A DNA stretch of 64,000 nt, taken from Nephrocerus scutellatus (Eukaryota; Arthropoda; Insecta; Diptera; Pipunculidae). The position numbers and the translations under genes are program-made. This document shows positions 31,352 through 43,372 of this stretch, one piece after another. The DNA lies in assembly GCA_947095585.1 (NCBI GenBank), contig OX352763.1, positions 42,706,010 to 42,770,009 on the forward strand, in the 5' to 3' direction. The notes beneath the pieces were generated by a model that saw nothing but the letters and a program-made list of their open reading frames with translations, ran no database searches and was not told where the DNA came from. Each line of letters starts with the position of its first letter. Within the stretch, counting starts at the first letter, position 1.

Positions 31352-33305
31352 TTTGTATTTGTATTTGTATTTGTATTTGTATAGCATAAAAACGTTATAA
31401 TGTGTATGTGAAGTCGCACAATTTACAGAGATATGGTATATATGCCTTACTACTGAGAAATTATAAAGGAATCTAAATACATGCTATTAAAGAAAAAGTA
31501 ATTTGAAGGAAAAAGCTATAGAAAAAACCTCCAATCTAAATAGTGTGCTTAAATATAATGTTATGTGACACTAATAAATATGCTTAAGACTTTAAGACTA
31601 GATTAGAAAAAACGATCAGCAAATAAATAAATAAATATATAAGTAATTATATTAAAAAAATAATAAATAAATAAATAAATAAATGAATAATAAGTAAATA
31701 TACTATAGATAATAAGTTAACAATTAAGAATATAAATAAGAAAAAACTATAATGAATGAATTATGAACAACAAGTAATATAAATATAAGTAATAACGAGA
31801 AAAAAAAACTTAACAATCTTAAATAAATAACAACAATAAATTTCGATGAGGTGTGATGAACAATCAGGTACACAGACTGTTGATGAGTGGATTATCCGAC
31901 ATTTCACAGTTCATATAGAATTTAGTTCTTAGGGAGCGAATTCTATCTTTTATGAGAGAAACATTTGATTCCTCGTGGAGGGCAACGGTGGAATAATGCC
32001 AAGGTAGATTTAACATAATTTTAAGCAGCTTGTTTTGTGCCACTTGAAGTGTTTGGATATGTGTAGTTGCACAGCTACCCCATGCTGGTGATGCGTAAAG
32101 GTATAATGCCTGAAAAATTACCTTGCAGAGAATAACTTTATTGTCGTTGCTAAGCAAAGACCTTCGATTAATAAGTGGGTACATCATTTTAATTGCTATT
32201 CTAGATTTTTTTACTGTTTGCCTAATATGCTCCTTAAACGTTAATTTGGAATCCAAATGTACACCGAGGTATTTGACACAGTTATTCCAGTTTATGTTTA
32301 TGCCATTTACTTCGAGCGTATTCCTGGTTAAAAAACAGGGCTTTCTTCCTCTTGAAAAGAAAATAGCTTGGGTTTTACCAGAATTGATTTTAATCTTCCA
32401 CTTATTGAAATAATCGATGACAGTGTGTATTGCATTTTGTAAATAAGTTTCAATTATGAAACCTATCTCATGCGTGCTGAAAATTCCGATATCATCGGCG
32501 TAAATGGCATACTCGCAGTGAGGAATGCTTGGAATATCAGATGTATAAATGTTGTACAGTAAGGGGCCAAGAACTGATCCCTGAGGAACGCCGGCGGGAA
32601 TTAGTCTTTCTGAAGAGTAACTTTGAGAGACAGAAACCTTGAAATGACGGTTTTGAAGAAAACTCATTACTATATTAGTTAAGTATGATGGGAAGTCTAG
32701 CTTTATCATTTTATAGAGCAGTCCCTCGTGCCACACAGTATCAAAAGATTTTTCTATGTCAAGAAGGACTAAACCGGTTGATTTTTTTACATGCAAATTT
32801 TTCTTAACATGTTTACTAATTCTTAGTATTTGTTGGCATGTACCGTGGTTTTGTCTGAAGCCGAATTGTTCCATTGGTAGTATATTGTGGTCGTCAACAT
32901 ATCTCGAAATTCTTTTTTTTATAATTTTTTCAAAAATTTTGCTTAAGTTACTTAGAAGGCTTATTGGTCTATAGCTTGAAGCCAGTGAGGCTGGTTTTCC
33001 AGGTTTTAAAATAGGAATTATTTTCGCTTTTTTCCATACCTCAGGAAAATATTGTAACTTTAAGCATGCGTTTATTATAAAAGAAATAAAAGCAAAACCA
33101 ATTGGAGGTAAATGTTTAATATATATATATTTTATATTGTCGATTCCAGACGATTTTTTAATTTTTATTTCAGATATGATATCCCTTATATCATCAACAT
33201 TTGTAAAATCAGAAACATCGGATGTTGGATTGTTAAGGCGCAAATCAGCAACAAAACTACTGACTTCTTGTTGAACACTAGTAGTGCCAAGATTCACAAA
33301 AAAAT
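31352..33305 (-). mobile_element. Jockey LINE, 5'-truncated
   Basis: Minus-strand LINE with the RT frame at 31864-33297, an AT-rich 3' UTR with AAAT repeats (31520-31860) and a terminal hexanucleotide tract, (TTTGTA)5 in plus orientation at 31353-31383. Upstream of NLGTTSVQQEV the homology ends near 33305, so the endonuclease and gag are absent, the usual 5' truncation of target-primed insertion. Confidence 0.8.
31864..33297 (-). CDS. Jockey reverse transcriptase (open frame)
   Basis: 477 codons with no stop or frameshift. It copies element RNA into DNA at a nicked target. RT motifs in order: KKSSGIDNIKYIYIKHLP (residues ~47-64), FPEVWKKAKIIPILKPGKP (~88-106), SSYRPISLLSNLSKIFEKII (~112-131), MEQFGFRQNHGT (~147), VLLDIEKSFDTVWHEGLLYK (palm Asp, ~176), IPAGVPQGSVLGPLLYNIY (~237), YAIYADDIGIF (catalytic YADD, ~267) and KYLGVHLDSKLTFKEHI (~344). 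The tail (RIRSLRTKFY...LCT) is a typical Jockey C-terminus. All catalytic Asp are present. The listed start is only the first Met; the true ORF2 began upstream with an endonuclease now missing. Not autonomous. Confidence 0.85.
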   Translation of the reverse strand: MNLGTTSVQQEVSSFVADLRLNNPTSDVSDFTNVDDIRDIISEIKIKKSSGIDNIKYIYIKHLPPIGFAFISFIINACLKLQYFPEVWKKAKIIPILKPGKPASLASSYRPISLLSNLSKIFEKIIKKRISRYVDDHNILPMEQFGFRQNHGTCQQILRISKHVKKNLHVKKSTGLVLLDIEKSFDTVWHEGLLYKMIKLDFPSYLTNIVMSFLQNRHFKVSVSQSYSSERLIPAGVPQGSVLGPLLYNIYTSDIPSIPHCEYAIYADDIGIFSTHEIGFIIETYLQNAIHTVIDYFNKWKIKINSGKTQAIFFSRGRKPCFLTRNTLEVNGININWNNCVKYLGVHLDSKLTFKEHIRQTVKKSRIAIKMMYPLINRRSLLSNDNKVILCKVIFQALYLYASPAWGSCATTHIQTLQVAQNKLLKIMLNLPWHYSTVALHEESNVSLIKDRIRSLRTKFYMNCEMSDNPLINSLCT

Positions 33306-33805
33306 TTGCACAAAAATACTATTGTATATTTATTTTTGCGGCACAGGATTTCTAAAAGACAATTACCGTAAATTTTTTCATATTTCGGTAATGGATAAAT
33401 AATAGTACCAAATGTCATCATTGTGAAACAATAAATAATTTAAGTACAAACAAAATATTTGTCGTTATAATAACAACAATCAATTCGATATCAATAATGC
33501 TTTTGCTATAGTTCGACCACTACTTGAAAGACTAGTGCTCGGTTTCACAGTGTGTGTTTAAACTCTCGACTATGGCAAAATGGTGTTTCTCAGTGCAAGT
33601 TTAAACGTCACAGAGAGATCGAATGCGGTTTAATTTAATCTTCCACAGTTGAGGACTTAAACAGAGTTCAAGCATGAACTTTAATGGCAAGCTTAATTGC
33701 AAATTGTGCAATGAAAATTGTAATTGGTGGTTTGAAATGAAAAAATATTTTACAAATTCGTGTGCATAACAAAACCTAAATCAAAACTTTGTGGACCTAC
33801 AATGT
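33306..33805. other. No recognisable feature
   Basis: AT-rich DNA between two LINE fragments. No motif seen. Confidence 0.4.
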
Positions 33806-34330
33806 TTAATGTTTGAAGAAATAATACAAAAATACGAGGCCGTGCTTTCCCATGACATGTTCCCAATCAATGTTGTCGCTGACTATCTTTGCGTTAAGGT
33901 GACCCATTAAAATAACGATGTCACTCTTCCGTAGTTGATCTAATGAGTTGTTTAGACGCAAGTAAAACGTGTCTTTTTCTTCAGAGGTGGCTTGTTCCGT
34001 TAGTGCGTAAACGTGAACAAACACGACCTGTCGAACAGCAGATTTAAATCTTGCAATAATAATTATATCGGATATTGCTTGATAGTCCTGTAACGATCTT
34101 CTTGCACCTTTAGAGAATAGAAATACCACTCCATTCGCATGGTGTTCTCCTGCAGGCTTACACGAAAAAATAAGAAACTCGCCGGTAGATGTTCGTTTTC
34201 CCCCTACTCCAGGGGGAGTTGAGTTGATTCAGTCGACATGAAGCGCCGCCGACCAAGGCAAGTCCCCTTCTTATTAAGCCCCGAATACAAATCGGATTGT
34301 GTACCGAAATCGTTCACTTGATTTGCTCGA
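33806..34330 (-). pseudogene. RTE LINE, endonuclease fragment
   Basis: Encodes TSTGEFLIFSCKPAG upstream, then VFLFSKGARRSLQDYQAISD, FVHVYALTEQATSEEKDTF and IVILMGHLNAKIVSDNIDWE. The last corresponds to the APE motif GDLNAK; here Asp is replaced by His (GHLNAK), removing a catalytic residue. The sequence ends right after the MGKHGL motif at about 33815. It is the N-terminal part of the RTE family whose C-terminal parts are at 1612-3020, 11085-11512 and 18812-20810. Confidence 0.75.
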
Positions 34331-34479
34331 GTTTCCAGTGACACGACGTTGACGCATAAGATAGGAGTAGTGATGCGAGAGGCTTAGGACATGACTGTCT
34401 ATAATCGAGTCATTATTACCGTTTGTCACCTAATTGGCTCCAAATTGGCTCATTGAAAAAAAAAAAACGTTCGCAATAC

Positions 34480-34780
34480 TCCAAATAAGGTTTCTACGAA
34501 AAGAAACTTTGGAAACTTTGCCCGAAAAATTGAAAAATTCGTGCTTTTTCCATGGCATTTTGGTATGAACTTGCGACCATAACTCAAACGATGGCTTTGC
34601 GTAATTTTAATTTAATTTTAGTTTGATTATTAGTTATTTCATTTTAAACAAACAGTATTTTGATGTAATTTTTTCTGTATTTTGGCTATAGAAAATGTAA
34701 AATGTTAATATCAGCTACCACTATGGAAGCTGCACTACCATGCCTTCTGTGCGGGTAGAGAAGCGCTCGGGAATAGCTAG
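34480..34780 (+). mobile_element. Helitron remnant with 3' terminus (second type)
   Basis: Body block AAATAAGGTTTCTACG with TTTGCCCGAAAAATTGAAAA is shared with 11888 and 48890. The 3' part has AAAATGTAAAATGTTAATAT and ends GTGCGGGTAGAGAAGCGCTC, GGGAATAGCTAG|T. The same ending occurs at 56500-56531. CTAG before T fits a Helitron end, with a terminus different from the 12230/49563 type. Confidence 0.65.
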
Positions 34781-36659
34781 TTTCGAATAGATTATCGTAT
34801 GGAAGCCACTTCAAACCATCATCTATTCAACTGTTAAGTATCAATGCATTAATAGTTTGAAAAGCCGACACAATAAAAATTTATATTCAAACAAAAAATT
34901 CTATGTCTTCGTATTTGCCTCTAATTACAAGAGACACAAATTCCATTGCATTGCTTCTATTTTATATAAATATTTATAATATTTCTCTCTGTACTCCACT
35001 TTTATTTAGCATTCTGAAGAAAGAAAAAAATATGCAAAGAAGAAGGAAAAACGTACATAATTTTAAATACTTCGATGCAAAGCATGTTCCACTTTTGAGA
35101 ACAGTATGGCCATGTGGGTCAGTCGTCAGCTCTAGGTAGGTACTTTAATTCGTTTTTGACTCGCAATACCTACACACGAATTATTCATGTAATGAACTCT
35201 CAAATAATGAGAATTCCACAAGTAGCTCCAGATCCATTCACGTCTTTGTTTTGGTAAAAGTTTTGGCCGAATTCTCTTATAGTTTACCGGTTTGCAAAAG
35301 TCATTTTTAATTTTAAGTATTTCTGTGTATGCAGCCCATTTTATTTAAATGAGAAGAAATCCTTTTATATTACGTTTCCATCCAATCCCAGAGGAGCCAC
35401 GCAATAATTAAAATTGAAAAGCTTTTACCATTTGTCCTTATTACCAACAAGTAAAGACACACACAAATTACTGCAAAGACGTAATTCAGTCAAGTCTTAT
35501 GAACTGCATTTATTTATCTGAGTTCTGAAGAAGTACCTCCATTTAACTTTCACAACGCACGTGTGTGTTTTGAGCGTTTCCAGAGTCTACTATTATACCA
35601 GTAGTCGTACGTGCCCATCCGCGTCATTCACTCAATCTGATGAAAGGAATTAAAAATCATTTTCCTTTTTCAAAACGAATGTGGCCACTTCATCATTGGA
35701 GTTGGATGATGTGCGCGTTGTATGAAAACCGATATCCTATACCGACATAAAACAGCCCACCGCATACAGGATGCATTTTTAATAGGCATTGCGTATCCTT
35801 GAAATTGTGTTTCGTCGGATGAGAGTGTGGTTATAAAACGTTTTAGCTGTGTTGTTGCTGTTTTTTTTTTGTCTTTATTTGTTTTCTTAGAAAAAGTAAT
35901 GGGCGCAAGCAAATATAGAAAAACAAAATTTTGTTTCAATTAACCGCAGAAGTGATTTGGGAAAACCTTTTTTCATGCCAGTCTTCACGAGTCGCATCGA
36001 TTTTAGAAATTTATAACGCAGTCTCAGTGTTTAGATATCATATCGTCATATTGGCCCCAAATGTAATACATATTAATATATATTATGTGCCTTTTTTTGT
36101 TTGGGATACAGCTATGCCTTCACGTGTATGCCAATTCCTGTAAGGATTGACAGGTCATTAAAAGCCGTATCTAGCATTGTAGGTTAACGAAGGATGATGG
36201 ACGCGTGTAAGGAGTAAATTAATTGGTAAAAGTGGAAGAGAGTGAAGTGACGTAATATGTAGAAATCCTAGAGCATCAGGTCAACATTCTGCTCTGATGA
36301 TGTGTCATAAACATAAGAAACGGAAAGGTATAAAATATTGATTTAAGAGAATCCGTAAAGCGCGAGACCTAATATTGAGAGTTTAGGAATTTATTAATTT
36401 TACTTGCAGTGTTGCAGTTTGCCTAATATCGCATCCAATTATAAGTGTGGGCAGTGTTACCAGAAAAATAAAACGTAATTATTCAAAAAATGAAAACGTC
36501 AAAAACGTAATTTATTGAAAACCTTAAAATCAGTGTTTTCTGTAGAAAAGTGGGGTTTTTGATTTAGTTCTTGTTTTTTAAAGCTTAAATATATAGGGTA
36601 TTTTATCTCACAAGGAATTCAGTAATAAAAAATCAAAATATTAAAATAAAAAAAAATTA
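34781..36659. other. Unassigned 1.9 kb
   Basis: No domain in the open frames at 34903-35139 (+) or 35670-35939 (-). Neither repeats nor RNA genes recognised. Possibly unique DNA. Confidence 0.4.
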
Positions 36660-37750
36660 AGGTGTGGCCACAATACGATTTTCTCTTACGGACGGGGCCG
36701 GAATCTTCAGTAAATGTATATTACATTTTTTTAAAAAACTTTTAGTTATTTTTATATTATTGACTTTACCCCTTTTTGTCTGTATTTTCGACTACTTTGA
36801 GGTCCATTTTAAGCGCCCTCCACATGACCTAGAGAGCTTGTGAGTGCCTAAGTCCCAAATAGCATTATTTATATTCCGCGTGTGACATGTGTCGTGTTTA
36901 GCATGTTGCGCGTATGATGGGTGGAAGTGGTGTGTTAATTTTCTCATTTTTTAAAGTCCTTTTTAACCACCTTTCACACGACCTAGAGTGATAAAATGTT
37001 GTGAGCAGCTCAATATCAGTGGCCAATTTTGATATTCAGCGTGTAACGCATGTCGTGGATCTCGTGTGTCGCGTGTGATGCGTGGAAAAAAGAAAATACT
37101 TTGAAATAGGCCCGACCTCAAAAACAGATAATTTGACGATTATTAACAAATAATACGGGGGACAACCATACCAATTATTTTTAAAAAAAAAATACCCGAT
37201 TTTTTTCAGATTGTATACACATGTGTATATCCGGTGGACAACACTTTTTGTAAATATTTGGAAGTTATCAGGCCACAGCACCGAAGGACTCCCATATAAT
37301 TCTTTTAAAAATTAACCCAATTTTATTCAAACTGCCTCAATGTGCATCTACGATTAGCGAATTTACAAAAAAAAATTAGTTCTTATGGGCTGCTTTTTTA
37401 AATTTACTTGTTTACCCGTGTTTTTAATGTTTTAAATTTCCTTGCACTTTCTCATAAGTACTTTACTTTTTAAGATATTTGCAAAAACTCGAAAAAGTGT
37501 CCAGGTAAACTGCCACTTCTGGTCGGCCGATTTTAGTGAAAATCAACTGGCCTCTCCCAATTTATGTAAAAAGTTAAAAATGAGTTTCAATCTCCATAAG
37601 TTCAGCCGTCTGGGCTGTAGAGTGGACACAGCCAGACAGGTTTTTTTTTTGCTTTTTCTGACTCAGGAGTTACGGAAATGGGTAAATCTGCAAAACTACC
37701 TAGTTCGAAAATTTTCATGATTACTATACATCCTTTTACTATGTAAAAGA
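36660..37750 (-). mobile_element. DINE-1-like element (family B), interrupted
   Basis: Minus strand: 5' end near 37750 (TTACATAGTAAAAGGATG, AGTAATCATGAAAATTTTCG), then CCTGAGTCAGAAAAAGC, GCCCAGACGGCTGAACTTAT, a GGCAGTTTACCTGGACACTT block (as at 59125) and a TACTTATGAGAAAGTGC block. Family A sequence follows (37400-37100). A 3' end with TACATTTACTGAAGATTCCG and ACGAAAATCG-type sequence lies near 36735-36660. The order fits a family B copy broken by family A. The part 36745-37099 is unassigned. Confidence 0.6.
37100..37400 (-). mobile_element. Family A, 5' end and first units
   Basis: Minus strand: AGCAGCCCATAAGAACTAAT, AAATTCGCTAATCGTAGATG, then two satellite units with ATACACATGTGTATA and CACTTTTTGTAAATATTTGG. 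The 3' part is missing. Confidence 0.7.
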
Positions 37751-40529
37751 AAGTAAAACTTACAAAGTGTTGAAATATTTTGCTTAAATTTCGATCCAAG
37801 CGAATTTTGACTATCACCTGAAATAAAACTGGCTGGAAACTGGCAACAAACAGACGAACTACTAAGATAAACCAATGAACTGAAGAGAACGAACGAGAAC
37901 AACAAATCATATCAACTTAGAAGAGAACAGACTTTTATGAAAAAATATTTGATGAATATCGTAAATGTACAGAAGAGAAATTTAGTAAAGTTTTTTCTTT
38001 TTTGTAAATTTGTTATGTGTAAGCTTGTAGCAGAGCATATTGCCCTACAAAGAATTTACCTGGAATCGAAGATTAGGTATGTATTAATTACAGAACAAAA
38101 ATTTCGTGGTGTATTTTTGAAAAACGTCGTTTTTGTACTACGAGCCGTTGAGAAAACGTCCCATCGTATTCTTAAGCTGAATTCGTCAAAATGACGATAT
38201 TAGCGTCATAATGGCAACACTGGCTTAAAGGTGTTTTCGTTCATGTGTGAAACGTTTTATTTCATTCTCTGTATTCAGCAGGCTTGCAAAATTGACGCCA
38301 AGTTAGCAGGGGTAAAAATATTGTTCTCAACTCTCTTTTCTAATAATGAACTTTTCCAGCGAAACTTGTTCCGAGGATAGAGTAGTGATATAATAAGTAG
38401 TAAAGGGAGCATTCTCAATTTAACCCTCTCTCTCTCCTTTTCTCTCTCTGTATTTTTCCCGTGTCACTTAAATGCAATCGCTCTCCTCTCTATTCAGCAG
38501 AAATCAGCAGAACTCTAATTCGTTCCTAACATTACATCGATGCAAGCAAAGAACGAAGGACATTTTAATAAATTCACTCCTTAGCGTACCTGCTACCTGG
38601 TACCTTTAGCTCTCTCTCTAAGGTTTCGTATTATTTTGAATTGTATCTGCCACATTGCATTAAAAATTCTATCATGAAATGGTTAGTTTGAAGTGGGATT
38701 CATGGGGTTATGGGGACAAAGACATCGTTCATACAAATCTTAATAATCATCTTATAAATGCACTTGCCAACATATTCATCTACCTCGTTTTGCTGTGGAT
38801 AGTGCTGATTATCTTTGTTAAACAGGGGAAGAGGGAATATCATTATTTCTTTGTCTCCCATTAAATGGGCCACTTTGAACTTGTTAGGCTCAAATAAATT
38901 CTGCATTGGTTGAAGTTGTGGGATTGGCATATATTGGTTCCACAAAACATTGGATTAAACAGACTACTATGCTTAAAGGATAAAATTCTTCCTGCAATTT
39001 AAGGAGCCAATACATAGATGAAAAGAAATTTTGTTTTAAAAAGTAATTGCTTTTTAAGGAATTTTGAATTTATTTAGGTTTACTCTAAGAGCATTCTCTG
39101 CTCATTAATAATAACTATTTGACTTTCAAAGTACAAAAAAGATAATAAGCCTTAATATGTGCAAACGCAACATTACCGCTTTCGCATTTATTTTTATTAC
39201 CTGCAAACGGCTTTTATGTCACTGAACACCGAAATTACAACAACAATACTAAAGCATTTCTTCGGCGGCATAAAAGCGTTGTAAACCATTTTTCAATTAC
39301 CTTTATATTCTGAGCCCTGAACCCCGAGCCCGATGCATTAGCAGCAAAGTAAGTGCGAGCAAAGCACTTTAAGTTTGTTCCATTTACACAGAGAAACACA
39401 TGCGCTAAAGAACCACCACCTCATCTAATGGCAATGTTGTGTAAGGTCGGTTGTTAATGAAACAAGCGAATGTACCTATAGTCGTCCTGAAATCAGGAAG
39501 AAAAGCCTTGCCTGACACCCAGATTTAATATCGGTGTAATTTGTTGCTCTAAGGGCAAACTTTTTCTGCGTTGGTTTGAGGTAAAAACTAGATGAGAACG
39601 GGTAACCTGCTGTAGTTGTAGTAGAAATTTTCAACAACAAAACAACTCACAATTTTGTACAATGTACAACGAGTCAACGAGTTACTGCTTACGGGGTTGG
39701 AGCGTGGTGTCGGTCAGCAAATGTCACTTACGCTGCGCCCCATAAACACCATGGTTCGCAATGGGGATAATGCCGCCGAGACTTTTTTTTGCATTTTTAA
39801 TTACAATTTCATTTTGTTGAGCGCTTTAAAATTAAAACGCGAACTCGATACATGTGCTAGAGAGAAGTGCAAACGAGTAAGGATTCATTATGTTTTCCAC
39901 TGGCGGCCGCCATCAGAACTCATTCTATAGTTCGGCTTTATGTTGAATATTGATGTTGTTGTTGCGTGCGTTCAGAACACTTTGCGGTAACGCTGGGGGG
40001 TCTGCGGTGCAATATGCAGTTGCTGACTTCAAATAAAAATTGCGGCAATGCAAGGCGGCAGAAATTATAATTTTCAGCTGACAATTAAGTTGTATTCTAT
40101 AAGTAGTTGTTATTAAGTTACGCAACGGAAAACCAATGTCTACCGCTCTCTTCAGTCAAGTCAAGGCACAAAAAAGCATTTAACGAATCAACGGAAAATA
40201 ATGTGTAGTAATGAAAACAAATAACGACAGAGATTTTATTAAAAAATAAATTGTAGCAGCTTTCCACAGGACCTGATTTAATTATCAGGATATAGTAATG
40301 TTGTTTATATGTAGGAAGACACATATTCATACTTATATATTAAATAAAGAAAAACTCCCCAAAAATTGTTAGCCACACATGAGGATTCCATGTAAAGTGC
40401 AATCATAAAATGTCTTCTTGCGCCCTGCAGAGAACACTTCAATAAATCTATTATTGTAAAAAGGCTAAAGGTTTAAAATTCAGATTTACCAGCGCTATTA
40501 ATGAAGTTTTTTTTATTCGCGCTCGCATC
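37751..40529. other. Unassigned 2.8 kb
   Basis: Several short frames on both strands (37937-38194 +, 38700-38945 -, 39655-39930 +) show no domain. A CT-rich stretch lies at 38430-38460. I see no transposon motif; it could be host intergenic or intronic sequence. Confidence 0.4.
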
Positions 40530-43300
40530 AAGGAGTTCGCACCCTTATAATGCTCGGCTATATGCTTGGCACAGCGTGGGCGTTAAGGAAAAGAAGGAGA
40601 AAATAGGAGACGTCTATGAGCTTGTGTTATGAATGCCTGTGGATCATAGTGATGTGGGAAGACAGAGCTTGGCAGAGCATTCCACATACGTGTTGTACGG
40701 CTAAAGAACGAATCCTTGAATTTAACTGACGTCCGAAGATGGGCTTGATGGTAAACTGATGAGCATTTAGAGCGCCACGAGTATTTCGGTTGAATTCAAG
40801 GAGAGGTGGCATGCAGCTGGCATTGAGCACCGCTGGTAGAAGAAGCGATAAAACAGTGACAAGCGGGAAACGTTCCTACGGTGTTCAAGCGAATCTATTG
40901 ATTTCGCTATATTTTCGCAACCGATAAATTTTATCGCACGGTTTTGAATTCTATCTAGCTGATGCAAAGTAGTTTTAGGCGCACCAGACCAGATATGACT
41001 ATTGTACTCCTCAAGTTTAGGGCAAATAAAAGCCTTTTATATAATAGCCAGATCAGAGGGAGTGAAATATTTCTTGCACCGGGCAAGAAAACGTAAACAT
41101 TTCGCAGCATTTTTGGTGACGGTAAATATGTGGTCATTCCAACGAAGCTTGTCGTTAACGCTCATACCGAGAATTGCGAGATTTTCAGTTTCCTCGATGC
41201 AAGTGCCATTCATGGATAATGGCATGGATTTTAGAATTCGTTTAGACGACAGGAGACAGCATTGCGTTTAATTTCTCCCCATTGGAGGGACGTTCCTCAA
41301 ACTTAAACTCAAAGCTGAGAGTGCTGTTGTCGGCGAAAGAGGGAATTGGATTAGAAGTCACAGATAAGAGATCATTAATAAAAATGAGGAAGACAGTCGG
41401 GGACAAAACAGAGTCCTGGCGAACGCGAGCACTTAAATAATGAAGACTTGAAATTGATGTAAAGACGGGTTCCACTGTTCAAATCACCAGTAGAACGTAG
41501 CCAACAAAATCCCTACTGCCGGTCACTAAGGATTTCGTTGGTTTCAAGATATTTCTTGAGCTGAAAATTTATCAGCGTTTCCATAACCTTGGAAAGTGTG
41601 GATGTAAGTGCTATGGGTCGGTACGAAGAAGGAGACGACAGCTCGCCTTTTTTTGGTATGGGCTGGACAAAGGCTGTTTTCCAACTTCTTGGGAAGAGTC
41701 CAGAAGAATAGGTTGGATGGAAAAGCTAACGCAATGGCAATGCCAACTTGGAAGAACACCCCTTCAGAACTAATGCGGAAATACCATCTGGCCCAGCGGA
41801 TTTGTGAGTTTTGAGATCCTTTAAAACTCTAGTAACTGCACGAGTACGAATGAATATTTGTCTCATAGAGTGTTCAATACTCTGAGGTGCAGGAGGTAGC
41901 AATGCACAATATGGAAGCGTGGAGCTAGCTGCAGAATGTGCAGCAAACAGATTGACTTTGTCTATAGAGCTGACAACTGGAATATCGGTATAAATGAGCG
42001 TTGGAATCGACGACGACGAGGCTGTATTTTTCATTCTTTTCACGAAAGAACAAAAAATTTTTACTTCCTTTGGGACATTGTAGTATTTTTTGCCTCATTT
42101 TTTGGTTGTAGGCGAATTTGACTCGCCGAAGATGGGTATTGCAATCATTTCTGGCTCGTTAAAATTTTTTTCAGTTTTCCTCAGTAAGGTTTGCATTGTA
42201 AAACCGAAAGCATACATCTATAATCCTAGAAGCCTCTTTACAGCTCGAGTTATACCATCCATCTTCCTTTGGTTTGATAGACTTATTCCTGAAAGGGATA
42301 AACTTTCTCATACCAATAAGAATGATGTTGCATCAGCGGCAGCATCCACGTTGCTATCGCGAAACAATAGCGACCAGTTAATTCTCCCAAAGAAGTTGTT
42401 AGGCGGTCCCAATATGCTTTATCGTATTGCCACACTATTTTTTTGGGAGTTTTTTCTTTAATTACGTGGTTTATTAACGAGAAATTAACTGATACTATAC
42501 AATGGTCCGACGAGTGTAGAGGCGATAATACATTGATGGAGTATTTATCAGGACCAGAGGTAAGGAACAAGTTAAGGTTGTTTGCGGAATAATTTTCAAT
42601 GTCCGGTATTCGTGTAGGCTCACTTTTAAGCTGAGTAAGGTTATTAAACTCAGCGAATAACTCTACACACCTTCCTTCGGGTGTTATCTGACCAGAATGG
42701 TGAAGCCACCCAGAATTGTGTACATTGAAATCGTCCGCAATGACGATTTCATTTTTACGATGTTTTGTGTCAATTCTTTTAGATTGAATCAGACAGTGCA
42801 TCAAACTCGCTCTGAGTTTACACACTGTCTAAGTGGGGACTTCTGTAAATGAAACAGTAGTAGATGTTGCGCTCTTGTATCTTTACTTTGAGCTAAATGA
42901 AATTGAATTCCGGGTAGGAACTTTGGCTAAACTGAGACAAAAGCTGAAACGCAACATCACTCCGGAAATAGATTGCGAGTCCGCGTCGAGGATCAAAAAT
43001 GGCACCAAGTTATAACCAGGCAGAAATAAAATCCAATGCATCAGAATTATCAAATACCTGAGTTTCACTCAAAGCCAGAATTGCTGGCCTGTGGACATGT
43101 ACATAATTAAACACAGCGAAAGAATTCGTTCTCAGCCCACGTATGTTGCTGAGATCCACTCTGAAATCACACTTAACTACAAAACACAACTTACCGCTTC
43201 TTTTAACCGAATTTGTGTAGTAGATGGTTCACAATGGATTATTAACACAAAATGTCGCCAGTCAGAATCACGACAAAATGAGTTAAATCACCACAAGAAA
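40530..43300 (-). pseudogene. CR1-like LINE, longest copy
   Basis: Minus strand from 43300: NIRGLRTNSFAVFNYVHVH, PAILALSETQVFDNSDALD (endonuclease start, about 43150-43050), IVIADDFNVHNSGWLHHSG (APE Asp/Asn block, about 42755), PTRIPDIENYSANNLNLFLT and SPLHSSDHCIVSVNF. Then the linker, KSAGPDGISALVLKGCSSKL (RT start, about 41780), VRQDSVLSPTVFLIFINDLL with PSFADNSTLSFEF (catalytic FADD reads FADN, about 41340), MSVNDKLRWNDHIFTVTKN and LDRIQNRAIKFIGCENIAKS. The 3' end has the GCACAGCGTGGGCGT motif (40567). RT motifs between about 41520 and 41480 are missing, and frames shift repeatedly. CR1-like placement is a motif judgement. Confidence 0.75.
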
Positions 43301-43372
43301 CAAACACTAACAATCCGTTATTCTAATAGCTAAAGAATTAGATCATAAACAAACTGCAAAGTGAAAAACATA

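Noticed and set aside
37442..37720. 92-codon plus frame as a gene
   Set aside because: It is the antisense of the family B element; the apparent residues come from its repeat sequence.
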